Source of the DNA: JAFECT01 sp036501825
GTDB lineage: Bacteria > Pseudomonadota > Alphaproteobacteria > Caulobacterales > Caulobacteraceae
Direction of reading: 5' to 3'
DNA length: 64,000 bases
Assembly: GCA_036501825.1 (NCBI GenBank)
Contig: DASXZP010000026.1
Span: 310,001 to 374,000, forward strand
Part shown: piece after piece, positions 24,723 through 35,500 of the stretch
Position numbering within the stretch: position 1 is the stretch's first letter
How the letters are laid out: each line of letters starts with the position of its first letter
Translations under genes and position numbers: made by a program
Notes under the pieces: generated by a model
Seen by the model: the letters and a program-made list of their open reading frames with translations, nothing else
What the model was told of the DNA's origin: nothing
Database searches by the model: none

Positions 24723-26885
24723 ATGTCGATCCGCCGTCTTCTGCTCGCCGCCGCTGTGTCCGTGCTCGCCACCGCCGCGTCCGCCGCGCCCCTGCCCAAA
24801 CCGCCGGTGGCCGCGGTCGAGCCGGTCACCGACACCTATTTCGGCGTCAGCGTCACCGACCCCTACCGCTGGATGGAAGACCGCACCGCGCCGCGCTTCC
24901 TCGACTGGGCCAAGGGCGAGAACGACTACGCGCGCGCCACCCTGGCGCAGATCCCGGGCCGCGACGCCCTGGCCAAACGCATCGCCGCGGCCACGGCCGT
25001 CGGCGCGTCTCTAACCGACGTGCACTACGCCGGCGGCCGCGTGTTCTACGAAAAGCGCGAACCGGGGCAGGACACCTTCAAGCTCTATGTGCGCGACCGC
25101 CTGGGCGGCGCCGAACGGCTGCTGGTCGATCCGGACAAGGCCGCGACCGCGGGTCACCACTATTCCATCGACTACTACCAGCCCTCGCTCGACGGCCGCA
25201 GCATCGCCTATGGGACCTCGCCCGGCGGGTCGGAAGCCAGCGTGATCCACATTCTCAACGTCGACAGCGGCCAGGAAGCGGCCGAAACCATCGACCGCAC
25301 CGAGTACGGTGCGCCGAGCTGGCGCGCGGACGGACGGTCGTTCTTCTACAACCGCTTCCAGAAGCTGGGCGCCGACGCCAAGGAGACCGACAAGTACTTA
25401 AACAGCGCCGCCTACCTGCACATCGTCGGAACCGACCCCGAAACCGACGTGCAGCTGATCGGGCCGAAGGTGAAGAACGTGCCCGACGCGCCGGTCGACA
25501 GTCCGGTGATCGTCACGGCCGCCGGGTCGCCCTGGGCGGTCGCGGTGGTTCAGCACGGCGACCTGCCCGCGCTCAGCCTCTATGTGGCGCGCGCGGACAA
25601 GGCGACCGGTCCCGATGCGCCGTGGCGCAAGGTGGCCGACGTCGAGGACGAGATCAGCAGTTTCGCGATTTCGGGCTCGCGGCTGTTCCTTCTCAGCTTT
25701 CACGGCGCTTCGCGCTTCAAGGTAATCGAGACCGACGCGGCGGCGCCCGACCTCGCCCACGCCGAGGTGATCGTCGCGCCGGGCCAACGCGTGCTGCAGC
25801 ACCTGGACGTTACGTCTGACGGACTCTACGTCGCGTCGCTCGACGGCGGTCTCGGCCGTTTGACACGCTATGATCTGAAGACCGGCCGTCTCGCAGATGT
25901 TCCGCTGCCTGCGGAAGGCACGATCACCGAACCGGTGACCGATTCCGCAAAGCCCGACGTGCTGTTCGGCCTGCAGAGCTGGCTCGTCCCGCCGCAGTGG
26001 TACGTCAGCGACGGCGTGGCCGCCGTCCAGTCCGCCAACCTCGCCGCGCCGTGGAAGGTCGACACCTCGGCCTATGTTGCGGAAGAGGTGATGGCGACGG
26101 CGCCGGACGGAACCAGGATCCCGCTGTCGATCATCCACAAGAAGGGACTGAAGCTCGGCGGGACCAACCCCACGTGGCTGACCGGCTACGGCGCCTACGG
26201 CATCTCGCTGTTGCCGAACTACGCGGGCCTGTACCTGCCGTTGCTCGACGACGGCGGCGTGCTCGCGGTGGCGCACGTGCGCGGCGGCGGCGAGTTCGGC
26301 GAGGAGTGGCACCAGGGCGGGCGGCTGCTGAACAAGCCGAACACCTACAAGGATTTCATCGCCTGCGCCGAATACCTGGTTCAGCACGGCTACACCGCAC
26401 CCTCGGACCTGTTGATCCAGGGCGGCAGCGCCGGCGGCATCACCGTCGGCATGGCGTTGACCGCACGCCCGGACCTGTTCCGCGTGGTGATCTCCAACGT
26501 CGGCGACTCCAACGCCTTGCGCGCCGAATACGAAACCGACGGCGACGCCAACGCCGTCGAGTACGGCAGCGTCAAAGACAAGGACGGCTTCACTGCGCTC
26601 GCCTCGGTCGACGCCCTGTCGCACGTGAAGGATGGCGTGGCTTACCCCGCGGTCTTGCTCACCACCGGCATCAACGACCCGCGCGTGGCGCCCTGGCAAC
26701 CGGGCAAGATGACGGCGCGCCTGCAGGCGGCGACCTCGTCAGGCCGTCCCGTGATACTGCGCGTCGACTACGACGCCGGCCACGGCATCGGCTCGACCAA
26801 GTCGCAACGCGATGAACTGGTCGCCGACGAACTGGCGTTTTTCTACTGGCAAATCGGCAAGCCGGGCTATCAGCCGCAACCGTAG
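24723..26885 (+). CDS. secreted prolyl oligopeptidase (S9A)
   Basis: A 720-residue protein with a signal peptide (MSIRRLLLAAAVSVLATAASA). The N-terminal part has the S9A start DPYRWMED followed by a beta-propeller. The hydrolase domain has the nucleophile Ser569 in QGGSAGG, Asp652 in GINDPRV and His687 in DAGHGIG, which is a complete triad. It cuts after proline in short peptides, here probably in the periplasm. It is divergent from xthA and followed by a family B repeat. Confidence 0.92.
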   Translation: MSIRRLLLAAAVSVLATAASAAPLPKPPVAAVEPVTDTYFGVSVTDPYRWMEDRTAPRFLDWAKGENDYARATLAQIPGRDALAKRIAAATAVGASLTDVHYAGGRVFYEKREPGQDTFKLYVRDRLGGAERLLVDPDKAATAGHHYSIDYYQPSLDGRSIAYGTSPGGSEASVIHILNVDSGQEAAETIDRTEYGAPSWRADGRSFFYNRFQKLGADAKETDKYLNSAAYLHIVGTDPETDVQLIGPKVKNVPDAPVDSPVIVTAAGSPWAVAVVQHGDLPALSLYVARADKATGPDAPWRKVADVEDEISSFAISGSRLFLLSFHGASRFKVIETDAAAPDLAHAEVIVAPGQRVLQHLDVTSDGLYVASLDGGLGRLTRYDLKTGRLADVPLPAEGTITEPVTDSAKPDVLFGLQSWLVPPQWYVSDGVAAVQSANLAAPWKVDTSAYVAEEVMATAPDGTRIPLSIIHKKGLKLGGTNPTWLTGYGAYGISLLPNYAGLYLPLLDDGGVLAVAHVRGGGEFGEEWHQGGRLLNKPNTYKDFIACAEYLVQHGYTAPSDLLIQGGSAGGITVGMALTARPDLFRVVISNVGDSNALRAEYETDGDANAVEYGSVKDKDGFTALASVDALSHVKDGVAYPAVLLTTGINDPRVAPWQPGKMTARLQAATSSGRPVILRVDYDAGHGIGSTKSQRDELVADELAFFYWQIGKPGYQPQP

Positions 26886-26895
26886 GCGCCGCGCA

Positions 26896-27086
26896 AAAAT
26901 CCTCCCCCGCGCGAAGCGCGTAGGGGAGGGGGACCGCCGGAGGCGGTGGAGGGGCCGGCGCGACGGTCGGTGATTAGCGGTCAGCGAAACGCGCTGCGTT
27001 TAACGTTGTCGCGGCCAACGTCGGCGCTGGCCCCTCCGTCGGCCTTCGGCCGCCACCTCCCCTGCGCGCTGCGCGCGGGGGAGGAC
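26896..27086. repeat. repeat family B, copy 1
   Basis: A left arm (26896-26965) with CCTCCCCCGCGCGAAGCGCG and GTAGGGGAGGGGGACC is answered by an inverted arm (27020-27086) with GGCCCCTCCGTCGGCC and CGGGGGAGGA. Each arm also holds small internal palindromes. It lies between the 3' ends of two convergent genes and probably ends both transcripts. Confidence 0.85.
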
Positions 27087-27095
27087 CCTTTTCTC

Positions 27096-28415
27096 TCACC
27101 CCGCGCCCATCACGTTCATCACCGCCAGCGTCATCGCCTCGACGCCGGTGCGAATGGTCGGCTCGGGCACCGGGGCGAACTCGGGCGAGTGGTTGCCGGG
27201 CAGGGGCGGGCCGCCGGCGTTGGCGGCGGCCACGCGTTCCGGTGAATAGACGCCGATGCCAAAGAACAGCGAGGGGACGCCCGCGAGGATGTACTCGGAA
27301 TAGTCCTCGCTCGCCGTGTTCGGATAGTCCGGCTCGAACGCCTTGTCGCCGAACGCCGCCTTGAAGACCGGCGCGGTGCGGTCGGTCAGGGCTTTGTCGT
27401 TGACCACGGCCTTTCCGCCGTTAACGAGCGCGACATCGGGCGCCGGGGCGCCGGCCATCGCCGCCTCGGCCGCGGCCACACGCCGTATGCCTTCCAGCAG
27501 CTTTGCGCGCGTCTTCTCGTCATAGCTGCGCACGGTGCCGCGCAGGGTGACGCTGTCGGGGATGATGTTGCCGGCGGACCCGCCGTTGATGGCGCCGATG
27601 GAGATCACGCCCATCTGCTGCGGATCCCGCTCGCGACTGATCAGGCTCTGCACATCGACGACGAAGCGCGACGCCATCAGGACCGGATCGATGGTCTGTT
27701 GCGGCTTGGCGCCATGGCCGCCGCGGCCGTGGAAGGTGATCTCCAGGCTGTCGGAGTTGGAACTCCAGACGCCGGCCTTGTAGTCGACGTACCCGTAACC
27801 GAACGAACCGTCGTGCAGGGCGAAGCCGTAGTCCGGCTTCTTGAACCGCGTGAACAGGCCGTCGCGGATCATGCTTGCGGCGCCGTCGGTGACTTCTTCC
27901 GCCGGCTGGGCGATGAACATCAGGGTGCCATGCCACTGCGATTTCAGCGTCAGCAGCGCCTTTGCCGTACCGACCCAGGACGCCATGTGGATGTCGTGGC
28001 CGCAGCTGTGGGCGACGTAGGTCGGCTTGCCCTCGTAGGTGGTTTGCACGGTCGAGGCGTAGGGCAGCCCGGTCTTCTCCTGCATCGGCAGGGCATCGAG
28101 CTCGGTGCGGATCATCACCGTCGGGCCGTCCCCGTTGTGATAGATCGCGACCACGCCCGTGCCGCCCACATGCTCGGTCACCTCGAAGCCGAGGTCGCGC
28201 ATCTCCTTGGCCAGGATCGCGGCCGTGCGCGTTTCGTGGTGGCCCAGCTCCGGGTGCTGGTGGATGTCCTTGTACAGCGCGTCGAGGTGCGGGTACTCGG
28301 CGTCCAGGATCTTATCGACGGCGGCCTTGTCGGCGGCCACATCCATGGCGTTGGCCACGCCTGCGAACAGGAGGCAGGCGGTTGCGGCCAGCAGCGCCGA
28401 CTTCAATACGGACAT
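27096..28415 (-). CDS. secreted M20-family amidohydrolase
   Basis: A 439-residue protein with a signal peptide (MSVLKSALLAATACLLFAGVANA). M20D features are DIHQHPELGHHE, RTELDALPMQEKTGLPYAS, HSCGHDIHMA with metal ligands, QPAEEVTDGA and the late AGVPSLFFGIG. This group includes hippurate and N-acyl-amino acid hydrolases and indole-acetyl-amino acid hydrolases; the exact substrate cannot be told. It is periplasmic if the signal peptide is used. Confidence 0.85.
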   Translation of the reverse strand: MSVLKSALLAATACLLFAGVANAMDVAADKAAVDKILDAEYPHLDALYKDIHQHPELGHHETRTAAILAKEMRDLGFEVTEHVGGTGVVAIYHNGDGPTVMIRTELDALPMQEKTGLPYASTVQTTYEGKPTYVAHSCGHDIHMASWVGTAKALLTLKSQWHGTLMFIAQPAEEVTDGAASMIRDGLFTRFKKPDYGFALHDGSFGYGYVDYKAGVWSSNSDSLEITFHGRGGHGAKPQQTIDPVLMASRFVVDVQSLISRERDPQQMGVISIGAINGGSAGNIIPDSVTLRGTVRSYDEKTRAKLLEGIRRVAAAEAAMAGAPAPDVALVNGGKAVVNDKALTDRTAPVFKAAFGDKAFEPDYPNTASEDYSEYILAGVPSLFFGIGVYSPERVAAANAGGPPLPGNHSPEFAPVPEPTIRTGVEAMTLAVMNVMGAG

Positions 28416-28472
28416 GATGAAACTCCCACGCGACGGGGGAGTATTCCGCCCGGCGCCCGCCGGCCGCAAGCG

Positions 28473-28859
28473 CTAGATCGAGAAACTGACCCCGCAGCCG
28501 CAGCTCATCTTGGCCAGGGGGTTGTGCACCCGGAACTGCGCCCCGATCAGTTCGTCCACGAAATCGATCTCCGACCCGGCGAGCAGGGGCAGCGAGATCG
28601 GGTCGACCAGGGCCTGGGCGCCTAAGCGTTCGACCACCAGGTCGTCGGGCTCGCCCGCCTCGACCAGGTCAAAGCGGTACTGGAAGCCGGAGCAGCCGCC
28701 CCCGTCTACCGCCACGCGCAGCTTCAGCGGTCGGCCCTCCGCCTGGCCCAGGGCCGAAATCCGGCCGGCGGCGGCGTCCGAAAGGGTTACGTGAGCCGAT
28801 TTTGGGGCCGTCTTTGGCTCTGTCACGGGTTCTTCGCTCTTCGGCTGCACAAGCGTCAC
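28473..28859 (-). CDS. erpA: iron-sulfur cluster insertion protein
   Basis: A 128-residue A-type Fe-S carrier. The three conserved cysteines are present: one in GGCSGFQYRF and two in the C-terminal KMSCGCGVSFSI. A variable N-terminal tail of about 20 residues precedes HVTLSDAAAGRI. It delivers Fe-S clusters to target enzymes. It is divergent from dgt, a pairing common in Alphaproteobacteria. ErpA rather than IscA or SufA is the usual alphaproteobacterial assignment at this position. Confidence 0.85.
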   Translation of the reverse strand: MTLVQPKSEEPVTEPKTAPKSAHVTLSDAAAGRISALGQAEGRPLKLRVAVDGGGCSGFQYRFDLVEAGEPDDLVVERLGAQALVDPISLPLLAGSEIDFVDELIGAQFRVHNPLAKMSCGCGVSFSI

Positions 28860-28918
28860 GTGCCATTATATGAGAGCGCCGCCGCCTTTGGGAAAGGCGC
28901 CCCGCCCCAGGAGGCCCG

Positions 28919-30112
28919 TTGAACGCGCCCGCTAAGACGCCCCGGCCCCGCGCCGCCTATGCCGAAGACCCCGCCCGGTCCCGCGGCCGGCTTCACCCGG
29001 AAGCGCCCAGCGCCACCCGCACGGCCTTCGCCCGCGACCGCGACCGGATCATCCATTGCACCGCCTTTCGCCGGCTGAAGGGTAAGAGCCAGGTCTTCGT
29101 CGCCCACGAGGGCGACTATTACCGCACCCGTCTGACCCACTCGCTGGAGGTGGCCCAGATCGCCAAGTCGCTGGCCCGCGCGCTCGGCCTCGACGACGAT
29201 CTGGCGGAGACGGTGGCCTTGGCCCACGACCTCGGCCATCCGCCGTTCGGTCATGCGGGCGAAGACGAACTGAAGCGCTGCATGGAGGGCCTCGGCGGCT
29301 TCGACCACAACGTACAGACCTTCCACATCGTGGTCGAACTCGAACGCCGCTATCCCGCCTTCGATGGTTTGAACCTGACCTGGGAAACGTTGGAAGGCGT
29401 CGTCAAGCACAACGGCCCGGTGGTGGACCGCCTGTGGGAGCCGGCCTGGGGCGCCGTCGCGTCCTACATGAAGCGTCAGGACCTGCGCCCTGCCACCTAC
29501 GCTTCGGCCGAAGCCCAGATCGGCGCCATCGCCGACGACATCGCCTACAACAACCACGACGTCGACGACGGCCTGCAAGCGGGGCTGTTCAGCATCGAGG
29601 ACCTGCTCGACGTGCCGCTGATCGGCCCGGTGCTGCACGGCGTGCGCAAGGATTGGCCCGGCCTCGACGCGCGCATGATGCGACTTGAGGCCGTGCGCCG
29701 CATGATCGGTTTCATGATCGAGGACGTGCTGGCTGAAACCGAGCGCCGCGTGCACGAGGACAAGATCCAAACCGCCGAGGACGTGCGCGTCGCGCCCAGG
29801 ACGCTGATCGCGTTTTCCGAGACCGTGTTCGAAGACCTGTCCCGCCTGCGCGCCTTCCTGCACGAGCGCATGTACCGTCACTTCCGCGTCAACCGCATGC
29901 GCAGCCAGGCCAAGCGCATCCTCGCCGACATGTTCGCCCTGTTCGTCGACGAGCCCGAAGTCCTGCCGCCGGAATGGTACGCGCAAACCAAGACGGCCGA
30001 CCGCGAGGGCAGGGCCCGCGTGGTCTGCGACTACATCGCCGGCATGACCGACGGCTACGCCATTGAAGAACACCACCGGTTGTTTAATCTGAACCTCGGG
30101 CGGGAGGCCTAG
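28919..30112 (+). CDS. dgt: dGTP triphosphohydrolase-like protein
   Basis: A 397-residue HD-domain phosphohydrolase. The metal-binding H…HD…D pattern is visible in RTRLTHSLEVAQIAK and LAHDLGHPPFGHAGE, with the dGTPase start RTAFARDRDRIIHCTAFRRLKGKSQVF. It removes triphosphate from dNTPs, mainly dGTP. The TTG at 28919 has AGGAGG at 28908-28913, the best start. In related genomes dgt is followed by argS, the SPOR gene and nagZ; here an accessory block of about 9 kb follows instead. Confidence 0.88.
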   Translation: MNAPAKTPRPRAAYAEDPARSRGRLHPEAPSATRTAFARDRDRIIHCTAFRRLKGKSQVFVAHEGDYYRTRLTHSLEVAQIAKSLARALGLDDDLAETVALAHDLGHPPFGHAGEDELKRCMEGLGGFDHNVQTFHIVVELERRYPAFDGLNLTWETLEGVVKHNGPVVDRLWEPAWGAVASYMKRQDLRPATYASAEAQIGAIADDIAYNNHDVDDGLQAGLFSIEDLLDVPLIGPVLHGVRKDWPGLDARMMRLEAVRRMIGFMIEDVLAETERRVHEDKIQTAEDVRVAPRTLIAFSETVFEDLSRLRAFLHERMYRHFRVNRMRSQAKRILADMFALFVDEPEVLPPEWYAQTKTADREGRARVVCDYIAGMTDGYAIEEHHRLFNLNLGREA

Positions 30113-30123
30113 GGGGAAGACGG

Positions 30124-30807
30124 ATGCGCTGGATTCTTGGGTGGGCGGTCGCCGGCGCCGTGGTCGCGCTGGGCGGATGCGATGTTCGCGACGCCTTGTC
30201 GGGCAAGGCCGAGCTGACCGGCAAGGTGAAAGAGGTCGTCGATCGCACGCACACAACCCGCACGTCCTATTCGGTCTATTACAGCAACTGGACTCTGAAC
30301 AACGAGGGCGTGGGCGCCGATCACTGGACGGCGGAATTCCACGACGGCGTTCACCATCGGGTTGAAACGGCTGATCTTCGCTTGGTGGCGGATTGCCAGG
30401 CGCTTACCGGCAGCGGGCTTTCGGTCGGGGGCGGGCCGTCTCCGCTGACCGGCGCGGCGGCGGCGCGGGCGGCTTGCGGCATCGATGCGAACATCCCCGT
30501 CACCGACTTCGCCTATCTCGGCGTTGTCGATACGCCATGGGGATCGGCCGACCGCGTTCGCCTGACCAACGACGCGATCTCGAGGATCTATGACATCAAC
30601 AAGGATGGCGTGATCGTAGGCGAGCGCTGGTACAAGAACGCGCCGGGTCACGCGACCGTCTTGAAACAGACTATTTTCGCGCTGACCTCCAGCGTCTCGT
30701 CCCCGGACATGTTCGAGGAAGCATCGCTGAATAAGAGCTTCACGCCGGATCAGTACAAGACCACGCCCGGGCTTCAGGTCGCCGCCACGATCCCCGGCCA
30801 CCAGTAG
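30124..30807 (+). CDS. lipoprotein of unknown function
   Basis: A 227-residue protein with a lipoprotein signal peptide: MRWILGWAVAGAVVALGGC ending in a Cys that would be lipidated. The mature part has no known motif; it contains SYSVYYSNWTLNNEG, two more cysteines and a repetitive TGAAAARAACG region. It starts 11 bp after dgt and may be cotranscribed. Its last 34 bp overlap the convergent DUF2306-like gene. Confidence 0.65.
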   Translation: MRWILGWAVAGAVVALGGCDVRDALSGKAELTGKVKEVVDRTHTTRTSYSVYYSNWTLNNEGVGADHWTAEFHDGVHHRVETADLRLVADCQALTGSGLSVGGGPSPLTGAAAARAACGIDANIPVTDFAYLGVVDTPWGSADRVRLTNDAISRIYDINKDGVIVGERWYKNAPGHATVLKQTIFALTSSVSSPDMFEEASLNKSFTPDQYKTTPGLQVAATIPGHQ

Positions 30808-31598
30808 CGGGTGATGAAGAAATAGCTTCCGAGGACCACCAGTCCGGTCGCCAGCGCCAAGGTGACTGCGGTCGCGTAGCGCAGGGCGGAGCCGGTGCGG
30901 CCGTTGGAGCGGATCACCATTTCAGCAATCGCGAGGTTCGGAAGATAGAAGAAAAACGCCATCACATGGTCGAACCAGCCGCTGAAGCTGTTGGTCGAGC
31001 CGAGACCGCCGGTGGTCAGAACCCAGAAACCGTACTCCAGCCGGTACAGCCATGATCCGATGACCAGCGCGAACAGGCGCGTGGCCCAGGCGCTGTGCAC
31101 GACCTGATTTCGCGCGAGGCCATAGCGGTAGGTCTGCAGCGCGCTCAGCGCCACCAGCGCGCCGTAGAGCCCGAATCCCACGCTCATCACCGGACCGCCG
31201 ACCGTGCCTTTCATGACGATGAAGCTGAGCCCCGCGACGCCGGCGACGCCCGCCGACAATACATACAACCGTCCAAGCCAGCGGTGCACGGCGGGAACGC
31301 GTGAGCGGATCGCGCGAATGAACTGCACTGGCCCCAGCATCAACAGAATCGCGCCGGCGAGGAAATGTCCGCCGATGGCGAGCGTGGCCATCGGCGTCCT
31401 GGGTTCGTACAGTCCCGGCAGGGTGTGGTTCCACCCGCTCATCGCGTCGCGCGGAATCGCCCCGATGTAGAAGGCCAGGATATAGAGGCCGAAGATCGCG
31501 GCGCTGATCCAGCTCGAAACCAGCAGCGCGGTGCCCGAGTAGCGAACGAGCGCTGCACTGATCCCCGTGCGCGGCAGTGAGATGGCGTCTGCGGTCAT
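30774..31598 (-). CDS. DUF2306-like multi-pass membrane protein
   Basis: A 274-residue protein with about seven hydrophobic helices. The block HFLAGAILLMLGPVQFIRAIRSR followed by VHRWLGRLYV is characteristic of DUF2306 membrane proteins. Function is unknown; related proteins are sometimes called heme-binding or cytochrome-like because of conserved His in the helices. It overlaps the convergent lipoprotein gene by 34 bp. Confidence 0.65.
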   Translation of the reverse strand: MTADAISLPRTGISAALVRYSGTALLVSSWISAAIFGLYILAFYIGAIPRDAMSGWNHTLPGLYEPRTPMATLAIGGHFLAGAILLMLGPVQFIRAIRSRVPAVHRWLGRLYVLSAGVAGVAGLSFIVMKGTVGGPVMSVGFGLYGALVALSALQTYRYGLARNQVVHSAWATRLFALVIGSWLYRLEYGFWVLTTGGLGSTNSFSGWFDHVMAFFFYLPNLAIAEMVIRSNGRTGSALRYATAVTLALATGLVVLGSYFFITRYWWPGIVAAT

Positions 31599-31721
31599 GG
31601 TGTTCCGATCATGGCCAGTGCCCTTGTCCGCATAGTAGGCGATAGCCCATTTCCGGACAAACTACCGCCGCATGGGTTGTGAAGCTTGCCGCCCTCGCCC
31701 AGACCCGAGGGGAGGGTTTCC

Positions 31722-32432
31722 ATGCGCCTGCTGATTTGCGCCGCGTTCGCGGCCGCCGCCTTTGCGCCCATTCAGGTTGCCGCCGAAGCGCCCAATCCCG
31801 ATCCTGCCGCCGTCCTGCGCGCCGCCAAGGCCACCGTGGGCGGCAAGGCGCTGGATGCGCTCACCGGATCGTACGAAGAAGGCAAGCACGGGACGACCGC
31901 CTACAAGACCTGGCTGAACTATCGCCGCTACGGCATGAAGGGCGAGTCTCTGCACGACGGAGTCGCCACCGCCTCGGGCTTCAACGGCAGCGTCCAGTGG
32001 CGCGTCTCCGGCGACGGGAAGCTTTCGGTCGGACAGGACGCGGCCGCCAAGCGCGAGGCGATCACCACCGCCTATTTCAGCAACAACGGCTTTTTCTATC
32101 CCGACCGCTTTCCCGCGCATGTGAGCTACCTGCGAAAGGCGTCGTACGAAGGCCGCAGCTTCGACGTGATCGAGGCAGACCCCGAAGGCGGTCGCGGCGC
32201 GCAACTGTGGTTCGACCGCAAGACGCACCTGCTCGGACGCATCGTGGACGACAAGGGCTCACCCCCGGTCGCGGTCGACATCTCCGACTATCGCCACGTC
32301 GGCAAGACCCTGGTCGCCTTCCGCGCCGTCATCCGCAGCCTCGACGGCAAAGAGCTGGAGCAGATGCAGGTCGCCTCGGTGAAGTACCGCAAGCTTCCCG
32401 CATCCACGTTTGACGCGCCGGCGTCGCGCTGA
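31722..32432 (+). CDS. secreted protein of unknown function
   Basis: A 236-residue protein with a signal peptide (MRLLICAAFAAAAFAPIQVAA). The mature part, starting ALRAAKATVGGKALDALTGSY by analogy with MucB/RseB-like or LolA-like outer-membrane lipid-binding domains, is beta-rich with no catalytic motif. GGGGAGG precedes the ATG at 31722. An aligned family cannot be named. The family A repeat copy 1 lies just after its stop. Confidence 0.6.
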   Translation: MRLLICAAFAAAAFAPIQVAAEAPNPDPAAVLRAAKATVGGKALDALTGSYEEGKHGTTAYKTWLNYRRYGMKGESLHDGVATASGFNGSVQWRVSGDGKLSVGQDAAAKREAITTAYFSNNGFFYPDRFPAHVSYLRKASYEGRSFDVIEADPEGGRGAQLWFDRKTHLLGRIVDDKGSPPVAVDISDYRHVGKTLVAFRAVIRSLDGKELEQMQVASVKYRKLPASTFDAPASR

Positions 32433-32439
32433 AGCAGGG

Positions 32440-32536
32440 AATTAGGGGGACAGGATACCTATTCCCCTATTTCGCCCCTGTTACAGCATCGCACCCTCAT
32501 CAGAATTCGGGGAATAGGTATCCTGTCCCCCTAATT
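32440..32536. repeat. REP-like family A, copy 1
   Basis: Two 28-nt arms (32440-32467 and 32509-32536) are perfect inverted copies around the core GGGGACAGGATACCTATT. The outer six bases AATTAG/CTAATT differ from other copies but still pair. GAATTC borders the inner end of the right arm. It sits between the 3' ends of two convergent genes. Confidence 0.9.
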
Positions 32537-32553
32537 CTGCACCGCGGTGTTCG

Positions 32554-35500
32554 TCACTTCCCCTGCGGCTGCGGCGGGACCATGCCGCTCGGCTGGTAGG
32601 GCGGATTCAGCGGCGGAGTCGGCGGCAGGCCGGCCGGTTTGCCCGCGATCTGCTTCATCAGCATGTCGATGGCGGTTTCCAACTGCGCGTCATGACCGGC
32701 GAGCAACTGGTCCGGCGTGTCCTCGACCTCGACGTCGGGGTCGACGCCGTGGTTCTCCACCGCCCATTGGCTGTCGGGCGAATACAGCGCGCTCTCCGGG
32801 ATGGTGATGTAGCCGCCGTCGAGCAGACGCCACTCGCCGCGGATGCCGCGCACGCCGCCCCACGACCGCGTACCGACCAGCGGCCCCAGTTTGTAGCGCT
32901 GGAAGAAGTACGGGAAGATATCGCCGTCGGACGAAGACCAGTGGTTCAACAGCGCCACCTTCGGCCCGTTGACGAACTCGTTGGGCTCGGTCGTGCCCAC
33001 GCGTTCGCGGTTGGCGTCCATCGCCACCAACTCACGGCGCAGACGGTCCAGCGCATAGGGCGCGATGAAGCCGCCGCCGTTCCAACGGTCGTCCATGATC
33101 AGGGCCTGGCGGTCGAGCTGGCTGTAGAACTGCCGCATGAACTGCTGCAGGCCGAGCTGGCCCATGTCGGACATGTAGACATAGCCGATCTTGCCGCCCG
33201 ACAGCCGGTCGACCGTTTCGCGGTTGTGATTGATCCACGCCTGTTCGCGCAGCGACAGCTCGTTGGCGATCGGCTTGACCACCACGTGACGCCTCGGTCC
33301 GGTGGGACTGTCGGCGACGGCCAGGTCTACGGTGGTCTGGGAGTCGGCCAGTTGCAGCAGCTGGTCGGGTTCTGCCGGCGCGCGCAGCTCGACGCCGTTG
33401 ATCGCCAGCACATAGTCGCCCGCGTGCACGTCGAGGCCCGGCTCGCCGAGCGGGCTGCGATAGCCTTCGCCCGCGCGCGTATTGTCGCCCGGGTAGATCT
33501 TCGCCAGCCGGTAACGGCCCGACGCCGCATCCAGCGCCCAGTCGACGCCCAGCAGCGCGCCGTGCGCCTTGGCCTGCGTGTCGCCGTTGTCGCCATCGCC
33601 GACGTAGGTGTGCGAGTTGGAAAGCTCGCTGATCATCTGGCCGATGACGTAGTTCAGGTCTTCGCGCGAGCCGAGCGTCGGCAGCAGCTTGGCGTAGTTG
33701 TCGTGCACCGCCTGCCAATTGACCTCGTTCATCTCAGTGGAGAAGAACAGGTCACGCTCCAGCCGCCAGGCGTTGTCGTACATCTCCGCCCATTCCTTCG
33801 GCGGATCGACCAGCACGCGCATGTGGTCGACGTTCAGTTTCTTGGCGGTGTCGTGGTCCTTGGCGGCGTCGGCCTTGGTGTCGAGGATGGTGTAATTGCC
33901 GTTCTGCTTCACCATGATCCGCTCGCCGTCGAGCGACAGCGAATAGGCGTCGACGTCTTCGGCGATGGTGGAGTCCTTGCGCGCCTTCAGGTCGTAGAAG
34001 TGCAGCTCGGAGCTCTCGCCCGGCAGGTTGCCCGCGACCAGGCCGATCGGCGCGGTGAGGTAGTACAGCCGCTGCCCGCGCGCATCGAAGCCCACGATGT
34101 TCGCCGGTCCGATCGGCACCGACACCGCGCGCGCCATCATGCCGTCGAGGTCGATGTGGATCGGCGCGATCAGGCCGGTGGTCTGCGGCGCGGGTTCTTC
34201 CTTGCCGGTGTGTTTCGCCGGGGGCTTGCCCCCGGTGGGGTTGGTGGCCGGCGTGGGTTCGGCGCCTTCGGCCGGTCCGCTGGAGCCTTCGTCGGAGCGC
34301 GGCGCCATGGGCGAGGGCGTGTCCTTGGCCAGGGGGATGGCGTAGACGCCGCCCGACTTCAGCACCGCGAAGTCGAACTCCTGGTCCACCGGCACGGTGT
34401 TCTCGTGACGGTTCGAGATGAAATAGAGATACTTGCCGTCGGGCGACCAGGTCGGTCCCCCGTCGCCCTCATCGCCTTTGCCGAGCTTCGTCGTTTTGCC
34501 GGTGGCGATTTCGTACAGATAGAGATCACGCTTTCGCGCGTAGGCGGTCATCGAGAACGCGAGCCAACGGCCGTCGGGTGAGAACGACTGGTCGTGGATT
34601 TCGCCGAGCTTGTCCTGCGCCACCTGTTTCGGCGCGCCTGCGTGCGTGTCGAGCAGCCACAGAATGTGCGAGCTGTCGCTGAACGCCAGGGTGTGACCGT
34701 CCGGCGACCACAGAGGGCCGTAGAAATAACCTTTGTCGAAATGGGTCAGGATGGTTTCGGCGCCGCCTTCTGCGGGCCGCGTGGCGATCTGCTGGCTACC
34801 GGTGGCGTCGGTGGTGTAGGCCACGGTGCGGCCGTCCGGCGACCAGGCCGGATGGTCTTCGTCGGCGCTTTCGGTTTCGGTCAGGTTGCGCGTCGCGCCG
34901 TATTCGCCGGGCACGCTGAACAGATCGCCGCGCGCCGAGAACAGGGCGCGCTTGCCGTTGGGTGACAGGGCGAAATCGGTCTGGCCGGCGGGGTCGGCGT
35001 CGCGCACCTGGTCCTTCACGGCTTCGACGTGCGCGCGCGTGCGCGGGTTGTCGTCGGGCACGCTGATCTGCACCTCGTGCAGCTCTTCGTTCGGCAGGTC
35101 GATGCGCCACAGCTTGCCGCCCTGCTGGAACGCGATGGCGTCGCCGCCCAGCGCCGGGAAGTCGATGTCGTAGTCGGTGAAGTGGGTGACTTCGCGCGTC
35201 TGTTTCGAATCGAGGTCGTAGCACCAGATGTTGGCGCGGCGGTGCTCGTCCTGGTCCGACAGATAATAGATCTTGCGCCCGTACCACATGGGCGAGGTGT
35301 TGGTGCCCGACCAGTTGGTGATCTGGGTCAGCGCCTTCGAGTCAAAGTCGTAGGTGAACACCTGCTGCGCCAAGCCGCCGTTGTAGCGCTTCCAGGTGCG
35401 GAAGTTCCGGAAGATGCGGTTGTAGGCGATGGTGTGTCCGTCGGGCGCAAAGCTCATCAGACCGACCGCGCCGTCGATCGGCATCGGCGTGGCCGGACCA